A stretch of 64,000 nt of DNA. Source: Oidiodendron maius Zn (lineage: Eukaryota > Ascomycota > Leotiomycetes > Myxotrichaceae). Of the stretch, positions 1-10,923 are shown piece by piece. The notes under the pieces were generated by a model. That model was given only the letters and a program-made list of their open reading frames with translations. It did no database searches and was not told where the DNA came from. Location: the NCBI GenBank assembly GCA_000827325.1, contig KN832871.1:558001-622000 (forward strand), read 5' to 3'. The translations under genes and the position numbers were made by a program. Position 1 is the first letter of the stretch; every line of letters begins with the position of its first letter.

Positions 1-157
1 ATAGACCTAATATAATTCGAAATTCTACTTCCTGACGACAGAGACCCAACTGCAGGCGCAATAGCTCACGTGTCTGACATTGCTTTCCGTCTGCCTGGCA
101 CCGCAAATCTTCCTGAGACCTCCCTATATTTATCTGTTCCAGGTCGATCCAGCTACA

Positions 158-1334
158 ATGTCCGAACGAATGCGATCGCCAAACGCGATACCGCCCCGAA
201 CCTCCTCCACTGGGCAGAGTTTCCTAGAACCCACTACAGCGAAGCCCGTGCTTAAGCCCGTGTCTGAAAGCGACTGGATAGGCCAGAAGATGAGCCCTCA
301 TTCCGATTCTGCTGTAAATCCGAATGCAGAAGCCGAGCGTGCTCGCGGATCGTTGAAAAATCATAAGATCGATATGGCGTATCAGGGGAAAGGCAGCTGG
401 TCTACGGAGAAGGAGAAGATCTTGCAAGGGCCATATGAGTACTTGATTTCACAGCCAGGAAAGGGAATACGAACACAGCTGATTTCCGCATTCAACGAGT
501 GGCTGGAAGTGCCACCAGGCAGCCTGGCGGTTATAACAAAGGTCGTGGGGATGTTGCATACTGCATCCCTCCTTGTGGACGATGTTGAAGATTCATCGGT
601 ATTACGAAGAGGGCTTCCCGTTGCCCATAGCATCTTTGGTACGGCGCAGACGATTAACTGCGCAAATTATGTGTATTTCTGCGCATTGCAAGAGCTGCAG
701 AAGCTCAAGAACCCGAAAGCCATCACAATATTCACCGAAGAGCTATTGAATCTTCACAGGGGCCAAGGGATGGATTTATACTGGCGAGATTCATTAATTT
801 GTCCGAGCGAGGACGACTACCTTGAAATGGTAGGGAACAAAACTGGTGGCCTATTCAGACTGGCAATCAAACTCATGCAAGCCGAGAGCAAAAGTCTCAG
901 GTATTTCTGCGCAATAACTTTTCGTTGTTTAGTCTACTAACCACCTGGATAGAGATTGCGTCCCGCTTGTCAACCTTATTGGAATAATCTTCCAAATTCA
1001 GGACGATTACCAGAACTTGTCATCGCCCCAATATTCACAAAATAAAGGGCTCTGTGAGGACCTGACCGAAGGAAAATTCTCCTTCCCCGTCATACACAGT
1101 ATAAGAGCAAATCCAGAAAACCTACAGTTGTTGAATATATTGAAACAAAAGACATCGGATGAGCAAGTGAAGAAGTATGCAGTATCATACATGGCGTCCA
1201 CTGGCAGCTTTGAATACTGCAGAACAGTTCTCAGTGAACTTATGGAGAAGGCAAAGACAATGGTTGAGGAGCTAGATGATGGCAGCAATAAAGGAACGGC
1301 AGTATTGAAGATCTTGGATAAGCTAACTATCTGA
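158..1334 (+). CDS. Geranylgeranyl diphosphate synthase (polyprenyl synthase)
   Basis: Two exons, 158-900 and 953-1334, with a 52-nt intron that holds a CTAAC branch site; spliced product 374 aa. Fungal GGPP synthases condense dimethylallyl/farnesyl diphosphate with IPP to give C20 GGPP. The first aspartate-rich motif DDVED lies at residues 141-145, followed by [12 protein letters not shown]. The motif [10 protein letters not shown] is typical of fungal GGPPS. The second aspartate-rich motif DDYQN starts at residue 265, just after the intron. I chose the ATG at 158 because the open frame further upstream has no ATG. The N-terminal ~95 residues before the synthase core are poorly conserved-looking. 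No terpene-cyclase domain is fused. The nearby Zn2Cys6 factor (7.5-10 kb) makes a specialised-metabolism role possible, but a housekeeping GGPPS cannot be excluded. Function confident; pathway inferred. Confidence 0.93.
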
Positions 1335-2980
1335 GAATGTGTGTTTTCTATTGGTGGCTATTCATCACGGATGGAGTTCTAAGCGGGTTTGCAGGGATAT
1401 TATATACTATACACACGGGTTATCATGTCATGAGGTCTATAGAGTTTAATTAAGTCGCCTGGGCGATATCCATCCCTTTACTCATGGTCGCTATTGTTGT
1501 CATGGCTGGCGGAACGGATCCCTTCCTTAATATCACACCAACGCTCCTTTCCGTTGTACAACAGTATATATACTACAGATATTCCCCCCAGGTTGATCTT
1601 CTTACGAACATATCGCCTGATAATAATCAATTCCGCATGCCGTTTGTGATCTGACGATAAGGTTTCTCTCTGGAGGGTACTTCTCTCGAGCACGAAATGA
1701 TACTTTGGCTCTTCGACATTGGGAAAGTGAATCACCAGATTCTACAACATTAAATACAACTGATATCCATTCATAAAAGTCTATTGGAGCTTCTACTCAA
1801 AAGCATTTGATAGCTTTTGAGATACATGGCACAACGCGTTTGCCGCTTCGCAGAGCTCTCTAGATGCGCTAGAAACCTGGTCAGAAGCTGCACATGACGG
1901 ACCAGTGACCTGGTGTTTCTCCGTGGTCGTATCTGCAGCATTAAATGAGTCTAGACGCGTCAGTATATAAAAGTACATATGATTGTAGGTAGTTAAAGTT
2001 GTACCTGGAGAGGATGAAAGTTCAGATTCTGTGACTGAGTCTCGTGGCCAAGCTCCAGCATGAAATGAGAAGGTGTCAATACGAGGAAACTTTTCCTCTA
2101 ACGGCCCTAGTATGTTGTTAGCGGCTTCCAAACCCGTGGTGTGAAGACACACAAAAGGTTTCAATGAGGCGATATAATGCACTGTACATAGTCACCTTCA
2201 CTGGAAGGTGAGGCCACCTCCCAGCATACTTTGCCGCCAATTGATTATAGTACCCTTCAAGTTCAGTCCATGTGACTTGCGGCCCAGCGTTTCGACTCTT
2301 ATACCGACTAATATATTCCACGTAGTCTATTTTGTCAGAATGCTCAGTCATGATTGCAGTTGTCCTCCGATCCAGGGTACTGACGTGAGGAAGGCTGACG
2401 GCTTTGATATTTGGAATGTGATGCTGGCTAAGTGGACTTTCATTAAAAGGAAGTGAAGTATCTTCTATCACTGCCTCTCCCTTTTCCAAATAAGGCCCTT
2501 ATGAAAGGAATTATGAATCATCCCGAGGGCGCTAAGTCTACAAGGTCAATGTTGTTGCACAAGTCGAAGAAGCAGTTGATAACCGAGCCCCTATTTCTAA
2601 GCGAATTCAGCTACCAATGGTGAAGACTTTGTCCCTCTCGATCTGTAGTGGGAGTGTCTCAGAGAGCAAGACGCGAAAGTGAGAGTGAAGTCGAATGAAT
2701 AACAAAAATATACTAACTCTCTACCGGGGCCGACACCCCTTGTTAAACGTAATGCCGGCCTGTGAGTTATATCTCTTTGTCTTTCTAGGCTACCGAATGC
2801 GTCAATCTAGCAGCAATTTCTTTGAGCATTATATGGAGGGCATTACCAACTGGCTTCTTTAAGACCGTTTAACTATTTCTTACGTTACTATGCATTTATT
2901 CAGATTGCTGAATTTTAATATGCAGTAGGTATTTTGCCATTGTTTTCTCTCGATGTCGTAAAGCTACGCCGACAGAGAAG
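1335..2980. other. Gap between GGPPS and first OTU-like gene
   Basis: About 1.6 kb with no gene I can name. Two overlapping minus-strand open frames (1793-2182 and 2118-2489) are listed separately as a doubtful coding remnant. The rest is AT-rich and shows no repeats or RNA genes that I can recognise. Confidence 0.5.
1793..2489 (-). pseudogene. Doubtful coding remnant, unknown family
   Basis: Two minus-strand frames, 2118-2489 and 1793-2182, overlap and differ by one reading frame. Their composition looks protein-like (for example WTELEGYYNQLAAKYAGRWPH, then FPRIDTFSFHAGAWPRD). I could not find a GT-AG pair that joins them while keeping frame, and the second frame starts with GTG rather than ATG. 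It may be a decayed two-exon gene or chance. I do not recognise the family. Confidence 0.22.
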
Positions 2981-4591
2981 ATGACTTCAGCTGAAGAAAG
3001 CGTCCCTGGGCCACTCACTAAGTGGAGGCCCAAAGTTGTCACAGATGAGACTCGAGTGAAATTCCAGGAGTTTCCTCGCGCTCTATACCCTCTAGTCCAT
3101 CTTGACACAAGAAAAACTTCGGCAGAAATGTGGGGTAATCCTTGCAAAGGATATCCGCATATTGAGGATGTGTACCTAGTATCAACTCAAAATTCTGGAG
3201 CATCAGGAAATTGCTATTTCATGGCTAGTATGAAACTCTACTGATAATTCTAAGTATAAAATTATTAAAACTTGACAGTTGCTACTCTTCTGTATGGGTC
3301 CAAACAATATTGGCATACGGTCAAAGGCCACCACCTGGAATACGTGCGCACAGTTCTGAGCGACGAGAATCATCCAAGATACAGCCTATATAGTAAGATT
3401 AACGCGAATTTAAGCACTTCCAGTAATGATGGTGCGTCTGGATTAAATCTTTGGATGAGGCTATGCACGCCTTATGCTTGGCAGGATTCAGAAATACTCC
3501 AAGTCACAGCTGACTTATATGATGCATTCATTGTCCAGTATACTTTGAAATCGTCTGAATCGACCGCAGTCGAGGAAGTGAAAGTTCGAGGGAACTATAA
3601 TTCGACGCACTGGCTGATCAGATATGTAAACAGCAATCATTTTCAACCGCTCATGCCAGCAAATGAAGAGTTGTCCGAGTTTTCATTTCCGCCAATTACT
3701 CGGAAGAATACTAAAGGAAAGGTTTCAATTCCCAAGACGAAGTCACCGCACACAACCGATTTGAACCACCCCTGGAGATCGCCCATGTCAAGAATGAATA
3801 TCCCTGAGAAAATCTTGCCAAGGCATCCCCTTCGAGAAATGAGCATTCTAGACTTCGCCTTAATTGCTGGATTTAACACGAAAGAGTCTATTTGTGATCC
3901 GAAATATCTCCAAATTACGAACTATCCAGAGTTAATTGAATCGCGAGAGTCTTCTTCTCTGACTGACGGGACAGAGACCGTCGAAAGTAAAGTTATCTCA
4001 CAGGAAGAACAAAGCACTGATCCGAGCCAAAGAGGTAATATTTCTCAGAGCGAATTTGTTGCTTCTGCTCTGTCTACTCAACCAAATAAAATAAAGGAAA
4101 CTGACCGAGTCAAACCAGCCACCACAAAAACCCTTCCAGAATTTGTGGATCCATCATCTGAAAAGGTTGTTAAATCCACATTAGTGCTGCCTGAAGTTTC
4201 CACTGCCGCGCAAGTAGCAAAGCCCACACAAAGAGTACAAACGACTACTATGATAAACCTTATCAATACTGCAAAGAGTGTCTCAGCTCACCCTAAATCA
4301 TTCTTTAACGCGGCGCCAGCAACGGTCTTTAACCCAGTCTATGGAAAGGGTAGCGTCGAAACCAAGGCCGACCATGACCATCCTCCTGCTAAAATTGATA
4401 AACACATTGTTCCAGTTCTCCCTACTAGAGGAGCAAATACAAAGAAGCGGACAATAGTATTTATAACGAGAGATGAATCCGAAATATTAGAACTCTCAAG
4501 GCGGAAGGCAAGTAATCTCCAAACATCTTTTTTTAATAACCCAATTACCTTCCTGTTCCACCGAGTACGAAGGTATAGAGTTGTATGTTAA
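2981..4591 (+). CDS. OTU-like cysteine protease (putative deubiquitinase), copy 1
   Basis: Exons 2981-3227 and 3279-4591 (51-nt intron, phase 1) encode 519 aa. The OTU-type core spans residues ~70-210. It has the nucleophile region GNCYF (Cys78, codon 3212-3214), then LLYG, a Trp/His/Leu helix, HPRY, the stretch EILQVTADLYDAF, and finally NHFQPL with the likely catalytic His203 (codon 3638-3640). OTU enzymes cleave ubiquitin-type isopeptide bonds. The Asp normally three residues before the Cys (DGNC) is Ser75 here, so the third catalytic residue is uncertain. The C-terminal ~300 aa is Ser/Thr/Lys-rich and low in order, with no domain seen and no signal peptide. The next gene is a paralogue of nearly equal length with the same first-intron position. 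An additional terminal intron near 4511 is possible. The OTU assignment is from motif pattern only. Confidence 0.72.
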
Positions 4592-5291
4592 CATTTTCAA
4601 GCTTTAAAAGCGAGAGCATAAATAAGGAATTTAATATATTAATTGAATATAAACTTGAAGAACGTAGGATAGATAAGTTCTAGAAGTCATAGTAATTTTA
4701 AGCTTTCAGGAATCTAGTCTAATTACATGAAGCATATCATTCCCCATAACAGGAGAGTCTACTTCAAAGAATGTACCCGGATGTAAATTGGATCTTCTTT
4801 GCTTCTTTGTGTTTCAATATTGAAGTAAGGTTGGTTTAATTATGATAATCTTCGTTCTTGTGCATGTTTCTTATAATCAGTGTAAAACCAGACAGCTACT
4901 TGATAATAACACATTCTTCCCTTGAAACATTCTGAGTCGCTAACATTGTATCCGTATTGTCTCATTTTGGACCACCGTTTGAGAAGGATAGAAGTTAAGA
5001 GTTTCCAGGACTGATATACACATGAACCAAATAGTAATTTCACATCGACTTTCGTTGTTGTGCCGTGGGTTGGATGGAGAGCTGTTTGCAGCAATATGAC
5101 AAGGTAAATATATGTTTGCGGCATAATAAACAGATCAGTGAAAAACAAAATAAACTATATCTTTGTTAACTTTAATCTCAAATCAGTAGAACTGGGCAGC
5201 AATCTACTTAATGTATGCCTATTTACCTGCGCAGAGTTAGAAACTTCTCTCAAGTATGCTGAAAGGCATTATGCCATAGAGTTGTCACAAA
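4592..5291. other. AT-rich gap between the two OTU-like genes
   Basis: About 700 bp, strongly AT-rich, presumably the 3' region of OTU copy 1 and the promoter of copy 2. A 102-codon minus-strand frame (4840-5148) has no recognisable features. I see no repeats or RNA genes. Confidence 0.5.
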
Positions 5292-6959
5292 ATGTCTCAA
5301 AGCGAGGATAGTTCCAACCCTGAAAATATTGAATGGCAACATGCAGAACATTTCAACCCGGTAAAATATTTGCTTGAAGTAGGGCGTGGCGACGAAACTA
5401 CTCGGGAAACAAGGCGCAGTGATGAGATCGCAGATCTGACAAGGCACCCCGAAGCTCGAACCTTTGACGAGGTTTTTAAGAGATGGGAATACGAAAGAGG
5501 GATGCAAGATAGGTACCCTCACGATGCGAAAGTTACATTCCGCACTGCAAAAAATAAAATTAGTCCAAGGCCTTATGACAAGATTGTCCGTAACGGAGAC
5601 TCTTACTTTTCTGCAGGTAAGTCAATATATTGGGAGAGGCATCCAAGGCGTGACTCTTAATACATTTAGCAGTGGCAATGCTTGTATATGGAGATGCCGA
5701 CCTCTGGTACTTGACAAGGGCAGAACATTTGCAGTATTATATATCTTGTCTCGGAAATCCTTCCCACCCACGCTACGAACTGTATCACATGCTTAATAGT
5801 GCACATAAATCGTTGCATCATTTAAGTCACCTTCGCCTGTCAGATAGGATTAAGATTCCTAACTGCTGGATAAGTCATGAGTGAGTCTTGTTTTGGCGCC
5901 TTACAGTTGTGGATGATGCTGATAATAATGCTGGAAAGATCTGTACAGCAGGTAACGGCTGATCTGTACGGCATATTTTTAATCATATTCTCATCATCGT
6001 TCGGGACTGAAGCCATCGCCGATATCCGAATTCGCGGTAGCTACAATGCACCTCACAGATTTCTACGCTATAGTGGGGGGAATACTTATTGGCCACTCGT
6101 GCCGAGTGTGAAGCGTCCGTCTGAACATCGTTTTCCGAAAATAACGCTTGATAACACGCAGGGTGAATTAGGGATAGCCAATAATTTAAGAAGAAAGGAC
6201 AATGATGGACTGCTTCACCCATGGCGTAGACCATTTCCAGACATCCCCGTGCCAGACAGGTTGTCCCCGGTTCCAATAACAATACTAGGACCTATACAAA
6301 CCTGCGTACTGGAAACGATTCTGTGGGTAAACTTCAAAAAGACTACCGGATATGGTGCTTCGGACGAACCGACTACCATAAACCAAGGTTCCGAAATAGA
6401 GGTCCTATTGCTGGCCACTCCAGAATCTAACCAAGAACAGTCTGTGCCCACGGTCGCTGCACATCCGCCGAGTATGGCTACAAAAAGTGGAGCTGACCAA
6501 CAGGAGCATCGACGACACGTAGACTATTTTCAAACAAGTTTAAAGGATATTACACAGATCGCTTTAGAACGAGGAATTGATATTTCAAGCGCAAGTACGC
6601 TACCGAATCGAGAAGTCCGAAGGGAAAGGGTGGCTAGCATGGTAGCAGCATGGGAAGAGGAGCAGGAATCAGCGGGCAGAAAAATACAACCAGTGAGCGA
6701 AGCAGTCTGGAGGGATATGGAATCTTACGCCAATGCAAGAGGACTATCTAGTATCCCTACTGGGGTTCAAGCTTTGCGCTCGTTCGCAAAGGCGAAGCCT
6801 GGGTCCTCTGAACACCCTCTGACAAGACTGGGAGAAATGAGCCACAACGGTGATGGATACATAAAGCGAGTGCTAATGGGAGTAGAAATAGAGCCAGTTA
6901 AGAGCAGAGAGGAAAATATCGGCATGTATCGAGAATGGATAGAAGCCCATATCATCTGA
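5292..6959 (+). CDS. OTU-like protein lacking catalytic residues, copy 2
   Basis: Three exons, 5292-5616, 5673-5880 and 5939-6959, give an uninterrupted 517-aa protein. Intron 1 (56 nt) sits at the same place and phase as in copy 1, right after YF-x-A. Intron 2 (58 nt, gtgagt donor) is absent from copy 1; with it removed, the flanking sequence (CW...HE, then SVQQVTADLY) aligns well with copy 1 (AWQDSEILQVTADLY). Shared landmarks are VYG, a W/H/L helix, HPRYELY, VTADLY, RGSYN and WPLVP. The nucleophile Cys is replaced by Ser104 (TCT at 5601-5603; context NGDSYF), and the catalytic His by Thr227 (ACT at 6084-6086; context GGNTYW). It therefore looks like a pseudoenzyme with an intact frame. The long C-terminal tail is predicted helical and charged, with no known domain. 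Confidence 0.7.
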
Positions 6960-7532
6960 CCATACTTGGAGAGAGAGAGCAATCCCGGAATTGTAAAGGT
7001 GCCAAAATATCTAGTTAGTCAATTTAGATCTTGCAGAAAGCGTGAGAGGACACTAGTAACTCGGGGTGAAGAAGAAAGCAAGACGAAGTGTTGAAAGCAA
7101 AAGCGTGAGCAAAGGCACGCTCAATTTACAATGGCACTTAGGCACACAGTGGTGAGCGGAATGACTGAATCCTGACAGGCTGCATATCTAGGGCAAGCAG
7201 GCTCTTGGCCATGAGGAAATGACGCCATCCGAGTTAGTGTCCTACAGCACTGAGGCTGTCAAATGCCTGACCCATCCATCCCATATATGCAATCCAGTAG
7301 AGAGGAGTTTATGCACGAGGTCGGTTTATTATTAGTCAGCAAGGCTAGTACAAGCTTACCTCCGTAAACTCGCGTAACTCCGTTGTAACCGAAACTCATC
7401 AAAGTTGATGTAAGATAGAACTGTCTCCCATCGACTGCGCGGACAGAATGTGACTCTTGGCCTCCTCTATTCCATACATTCAGTCCCAGTGAATTCTGCA
7501 CCGGTTGCGGCAAAGGGGCTTGCAAAGGATTA
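6960..7532. other. Gap upstream of the Zn2Cys6 regulator
   Basis: 573 bp between OTU copy 2 and the transcription factor, same orientation. It should hold the factor's promoter. I see no TATA box, repeat or RNA gene worth naming. Confidence 0.45.
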
Positions 7533-9981
7533 ATGACACGAAAGAAAATATCTATGGAAGCTCTCAAGCGACAACGTTCAAGTGGTCAGCGACTGACGCG
7601 GAAGCGCATTCCCCTTTCATGTGTCGCATGTAGGGTTAGAAAGTAAGTCGTAATTTCCGTGATCTCTTATGGTTCAGAATTGAGACACCTTGCAGATTGA
7701 AATGCAACCGCGAGAAACCATGTCAGAATTGCGTCGTGAGAGGCGAGTCCAATGCAGCTTCTTGCACATATGCAGAAAAGCCAGAAGGGAAGCACTTGGC
7801 CAAGCTAAGCCCACGGTCGGATTCAGAGGACATGCGCAAAAGGATTGACCGTCTCGAGAAATCAATCCTCTCAGTAATCTCCAGTGAAGGAGGCAATGTG
7901 CCTGTGAATAGGGTCGGCAGTCCTTCTACCCACGTGACCGAAGATGAACAGACAGATGAGGATGAAAATACTCACCAAATGGGCGGCCAGAAAATATCAG
8001 CTGATACGAGAAGTACCCACTGGGATGCAATATTAAATGAGGTGAGCCCCGCTAGGCTGAGCTCCCCAAGGGATGACCGCGCCTTCGAGAACTAAAACAG
8101 TACAGTTAGGAGCTATGAAAGATGCATGGAGCGAGGAGTACGATAGCTCTGAAGTCTCCGGTAGATCTCAGGCATCTAAGAGCCATCGGCCGAGCCTTCT
8201 CAGTGGGCTAACTCCACCTCCCAAGCGGTCGACAGTGGTCGCGTCTTTACCTACCAGGGATGCGGCAGATAAACTAATAGCTCGGTTCTTCTCGTACTAT
8301 AATCCTGCAATTCCAGCACGGTGTAAGTAGTAGAGTACACAAACCAAGGAGTATAAGCTCACCCTAACGCCAGATATAATCCATAAACCCACATTTATTA
8401 AACAGGTGGGTAGACTCCAGACACACCTTGGCTGAGATTCTTATTTCCATGTAGTATACTGCCCACTGGGCCGATCCCTCAAGAACCAGGATAATTTGGA
8501 TAGGTCTCTTTTTTGGAATAATGTGCCATGCGCTGCAATCATATGGTCGCAACGAAATAGAACCACCTGAATATCAGGGGACTATAGGTGCTATGATAGA
8601 ACTATATCGGATTCGAGCAGCTCAGTGCCTGTTAATTACGGATGTTACGAAACCGGTGAGATATATGATCGAAGCCATGCTTGTTTATTCTATGACAGAG
8701 TATGCAGATGAGAGCGACGATGATATGGGCACTTTCCTACTATCTGGCTATGTACTCCGTCTTGCACTACAACAAGGGTACCATCGCGACCCCTCGCAGC
8801 ATCCAAATATTTCGGTTTTTGACGGCGAGATGAGGCGACGAATCTGGTCCTGTGTGAGCCAGCACGAGCTGCTATTCTCAGAAAAGGTTGGCCTCCCGAA
8901 AGGCATTCGATATTCTGAGTGTGATACAACGCCTCCCAGGAACCTGAATGAGGATGAGCTATTCGAAGATATGACAGAGTTGCCTCCTTCTCGGCCAGAT
9001 ACCGAGCAGACCGACCTGTCTTACTTTGTCACTAAACAGCGAGTTATGCTGGCATATGGAAAGGTCATTGAATTTTTGCACATCCTAGAACCACAGCCTT
9101 ATGAGGAGGTTCTGAGACTTGATTCTGCTTTGCGTGATGCTCACGAGAGTGTCCCGCCTCATTTGCGACTTATTTCATTTGAGGAGATGCAGGACATCCC
9201 GTCGCGTCAAATTATGGAGAGCTGTATGGTCCATGCTTTCTCCCACAAAGCAGTCTGCCTCCTGCACCGCAAGTACTGGAACGAGGTGTCATCGACCAAG
9301 ATTGGGTTAAATAATTACTCTCGAGAACGTTGCGTGGGATCATCCATAGCCCTGCTCGATCAACAAGCTGCAATGCATCATGCTTGCCAGCCGGGTGGCA
9401 TTTTATCGGCAATGAGGTGGTACCAATTTGCAATTATTAACCACGACTTTTTACTCGCTGCTGTGATAATATGCCTTGATTTGATGATGGTCAGTCAAGC
9501 AACCCCAATGACAACCGTCTCAAATACCTTGGAAAAGATTAATGCGGTTAAGAGGTCGATAGCTATATGGGCAGAGGTGGTCCACTGCTCTCGCGATGCG
9601 AAAAGAGCCGTGACTATTCTTACCAACGCTTTAAACAAGGTTTTACACGCAAGGGATAAAATGGACGTACCGTCACCAACTGCACATCCAAGTCTACAGT
9701 TACTCCAACTGAACTCGCAGAGTATTGTTAAGCCTGAGCTTCCAACAACCATGATGGCCATTCAACCTACTGGTGACACAGTAATGCAAGAAGAACTGGT
9801 GTCTTCCGGAATTTTCTTCGATAATTTAGTTGCGGAACCTAATTTAACGACAAATTTTGATTGGGTAAGTGCAGAGGCTTTATTTTATAGATGATATAGA
9901 ACTAATCTTTTAAAGGATGCATGGGATCAGTATCTCGCAACTCAGCCCTTGGAATATGACATGAAGCTCAACTATAGTTAA
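7533..9981 (+). CDS. Zn2Cys6 transcription factor with fungal-specific TF domain
   Basis: Six exons keep frame throughout: 7533-7642, 7696-8041, 8106-8322, 8374-8405, 8455-9864 and 9916-9981; product 726 aa. Introns are 49-64 nt. The zinc cluster is Cys30, 33, 40, 46, 49 and 60 (CX2CX6CX5CX2CX10C), and the first intron splits it. The fungal-specific transcription factor homology domain starts around residue 210. It is recognised by a PTF motif on the 32-nt fourth exon (IIHKPTF), then HWADPS and WIGLFFGIMC, and later RRRIWSCV. These proteins bind CGG-type half-sites in the nucleus and often sit beside the genes they control. Here the neighbours are the OTU pair and, further left, the GGPPS, so a local pathway regulator is plausible but unproven. 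Exact target unknown. Confidence 0.93.
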
Positions 9982-10923
9982 AGTTGATATAATCTGAATG
10001 ACCAAAATATATATCTTCATGGATATCCTAGTTACTCACGCAAGAGTCACCTGCAGCTATATTAACTGACGCCACATGTAACCACCTAGAGCTGCAGTCA
10101 ATTTATGTATGCTTGTGTTGCATACCATTTGCAGTACCGTACAAAGGGGTGGGGGTGACCTTTGTGCTGGTGGCTAACGATGCCATCCCATCCAATATAA
10201 TATCAAGCTCAGAGAACTTGCAATATGGTAAGCGAATGGAATGTCTGGCACTCCTCGCCTGAAGAAAGACCATTGAAGGCCAAAGCTTATCATAGAATGA
10301 TCAAAAACCTTGCATGGATCTACGTAGGAGATGAGAACATGATGATGTTGGACAAGGTGAGCTAGGATAATGGAAAGGGGTTGGACCATAGTTGATAATC
10401 CTAAAGAGATTCTCGATAAGTCACAGAGTATCCTCCCCTCGCGAAGGGTCTGTCTGGGTCTCTTATTCATTGCGAAATACAGAATCTCGATTAAGAAAAG
10501 GAACTGGGACCATTTATCATGTACGCATTATGTATTGTTAATCTCTAGTACGTGCTATTTCTGTGCAATTTTGGTCTTCAGCAAATATAATCCCTTATAG
10601 ATCTAGAATAAAAAAGCTATTTAAATATCTAAAATTGAACAACTAAATCGCCGGCAGGAGGAGCGATGTCCTATTTTGTAAGCCTTAATTTTACGGCAGA
10701 TTTAATTTCACCCGCGTTCATCCATAACCTTGACCTCAAAATCTTGCCAACTCTTCACCAATTCACAAATTCAAATCCACAGGCCGAAACTCTCAATTGG
10801 TAGTCTTATTGACCATAATTTTGTGCCCTAGATAGTTAGACTATCCGTTCTCTTTCTCCTCTTATACAGATTCGATAATACATAACACGTCTTCTTGATC
10901 TCAATCCTGTCTGCCGCGGCGCA
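9982..10923. other. Gap before the CTNNBL1-like gene
   Basis: 942 bp, AT-rich. It contains no credible gene; the short frames on either strand (10174-10470 minus, 10370-10600 plus) are overlapping and featureless. It marks the boundary between the accessory-looking left end and the core genes. Confidence 0.5.

Noticed and set aside
5877-5884. Apparent frameshift in OTU copy 2 between two overlapping frames
   Set aside because: A 58-nt GT-AG intron (5881-5938) joins the frames and gives a good alignment with copy 1, so the gene is intact.
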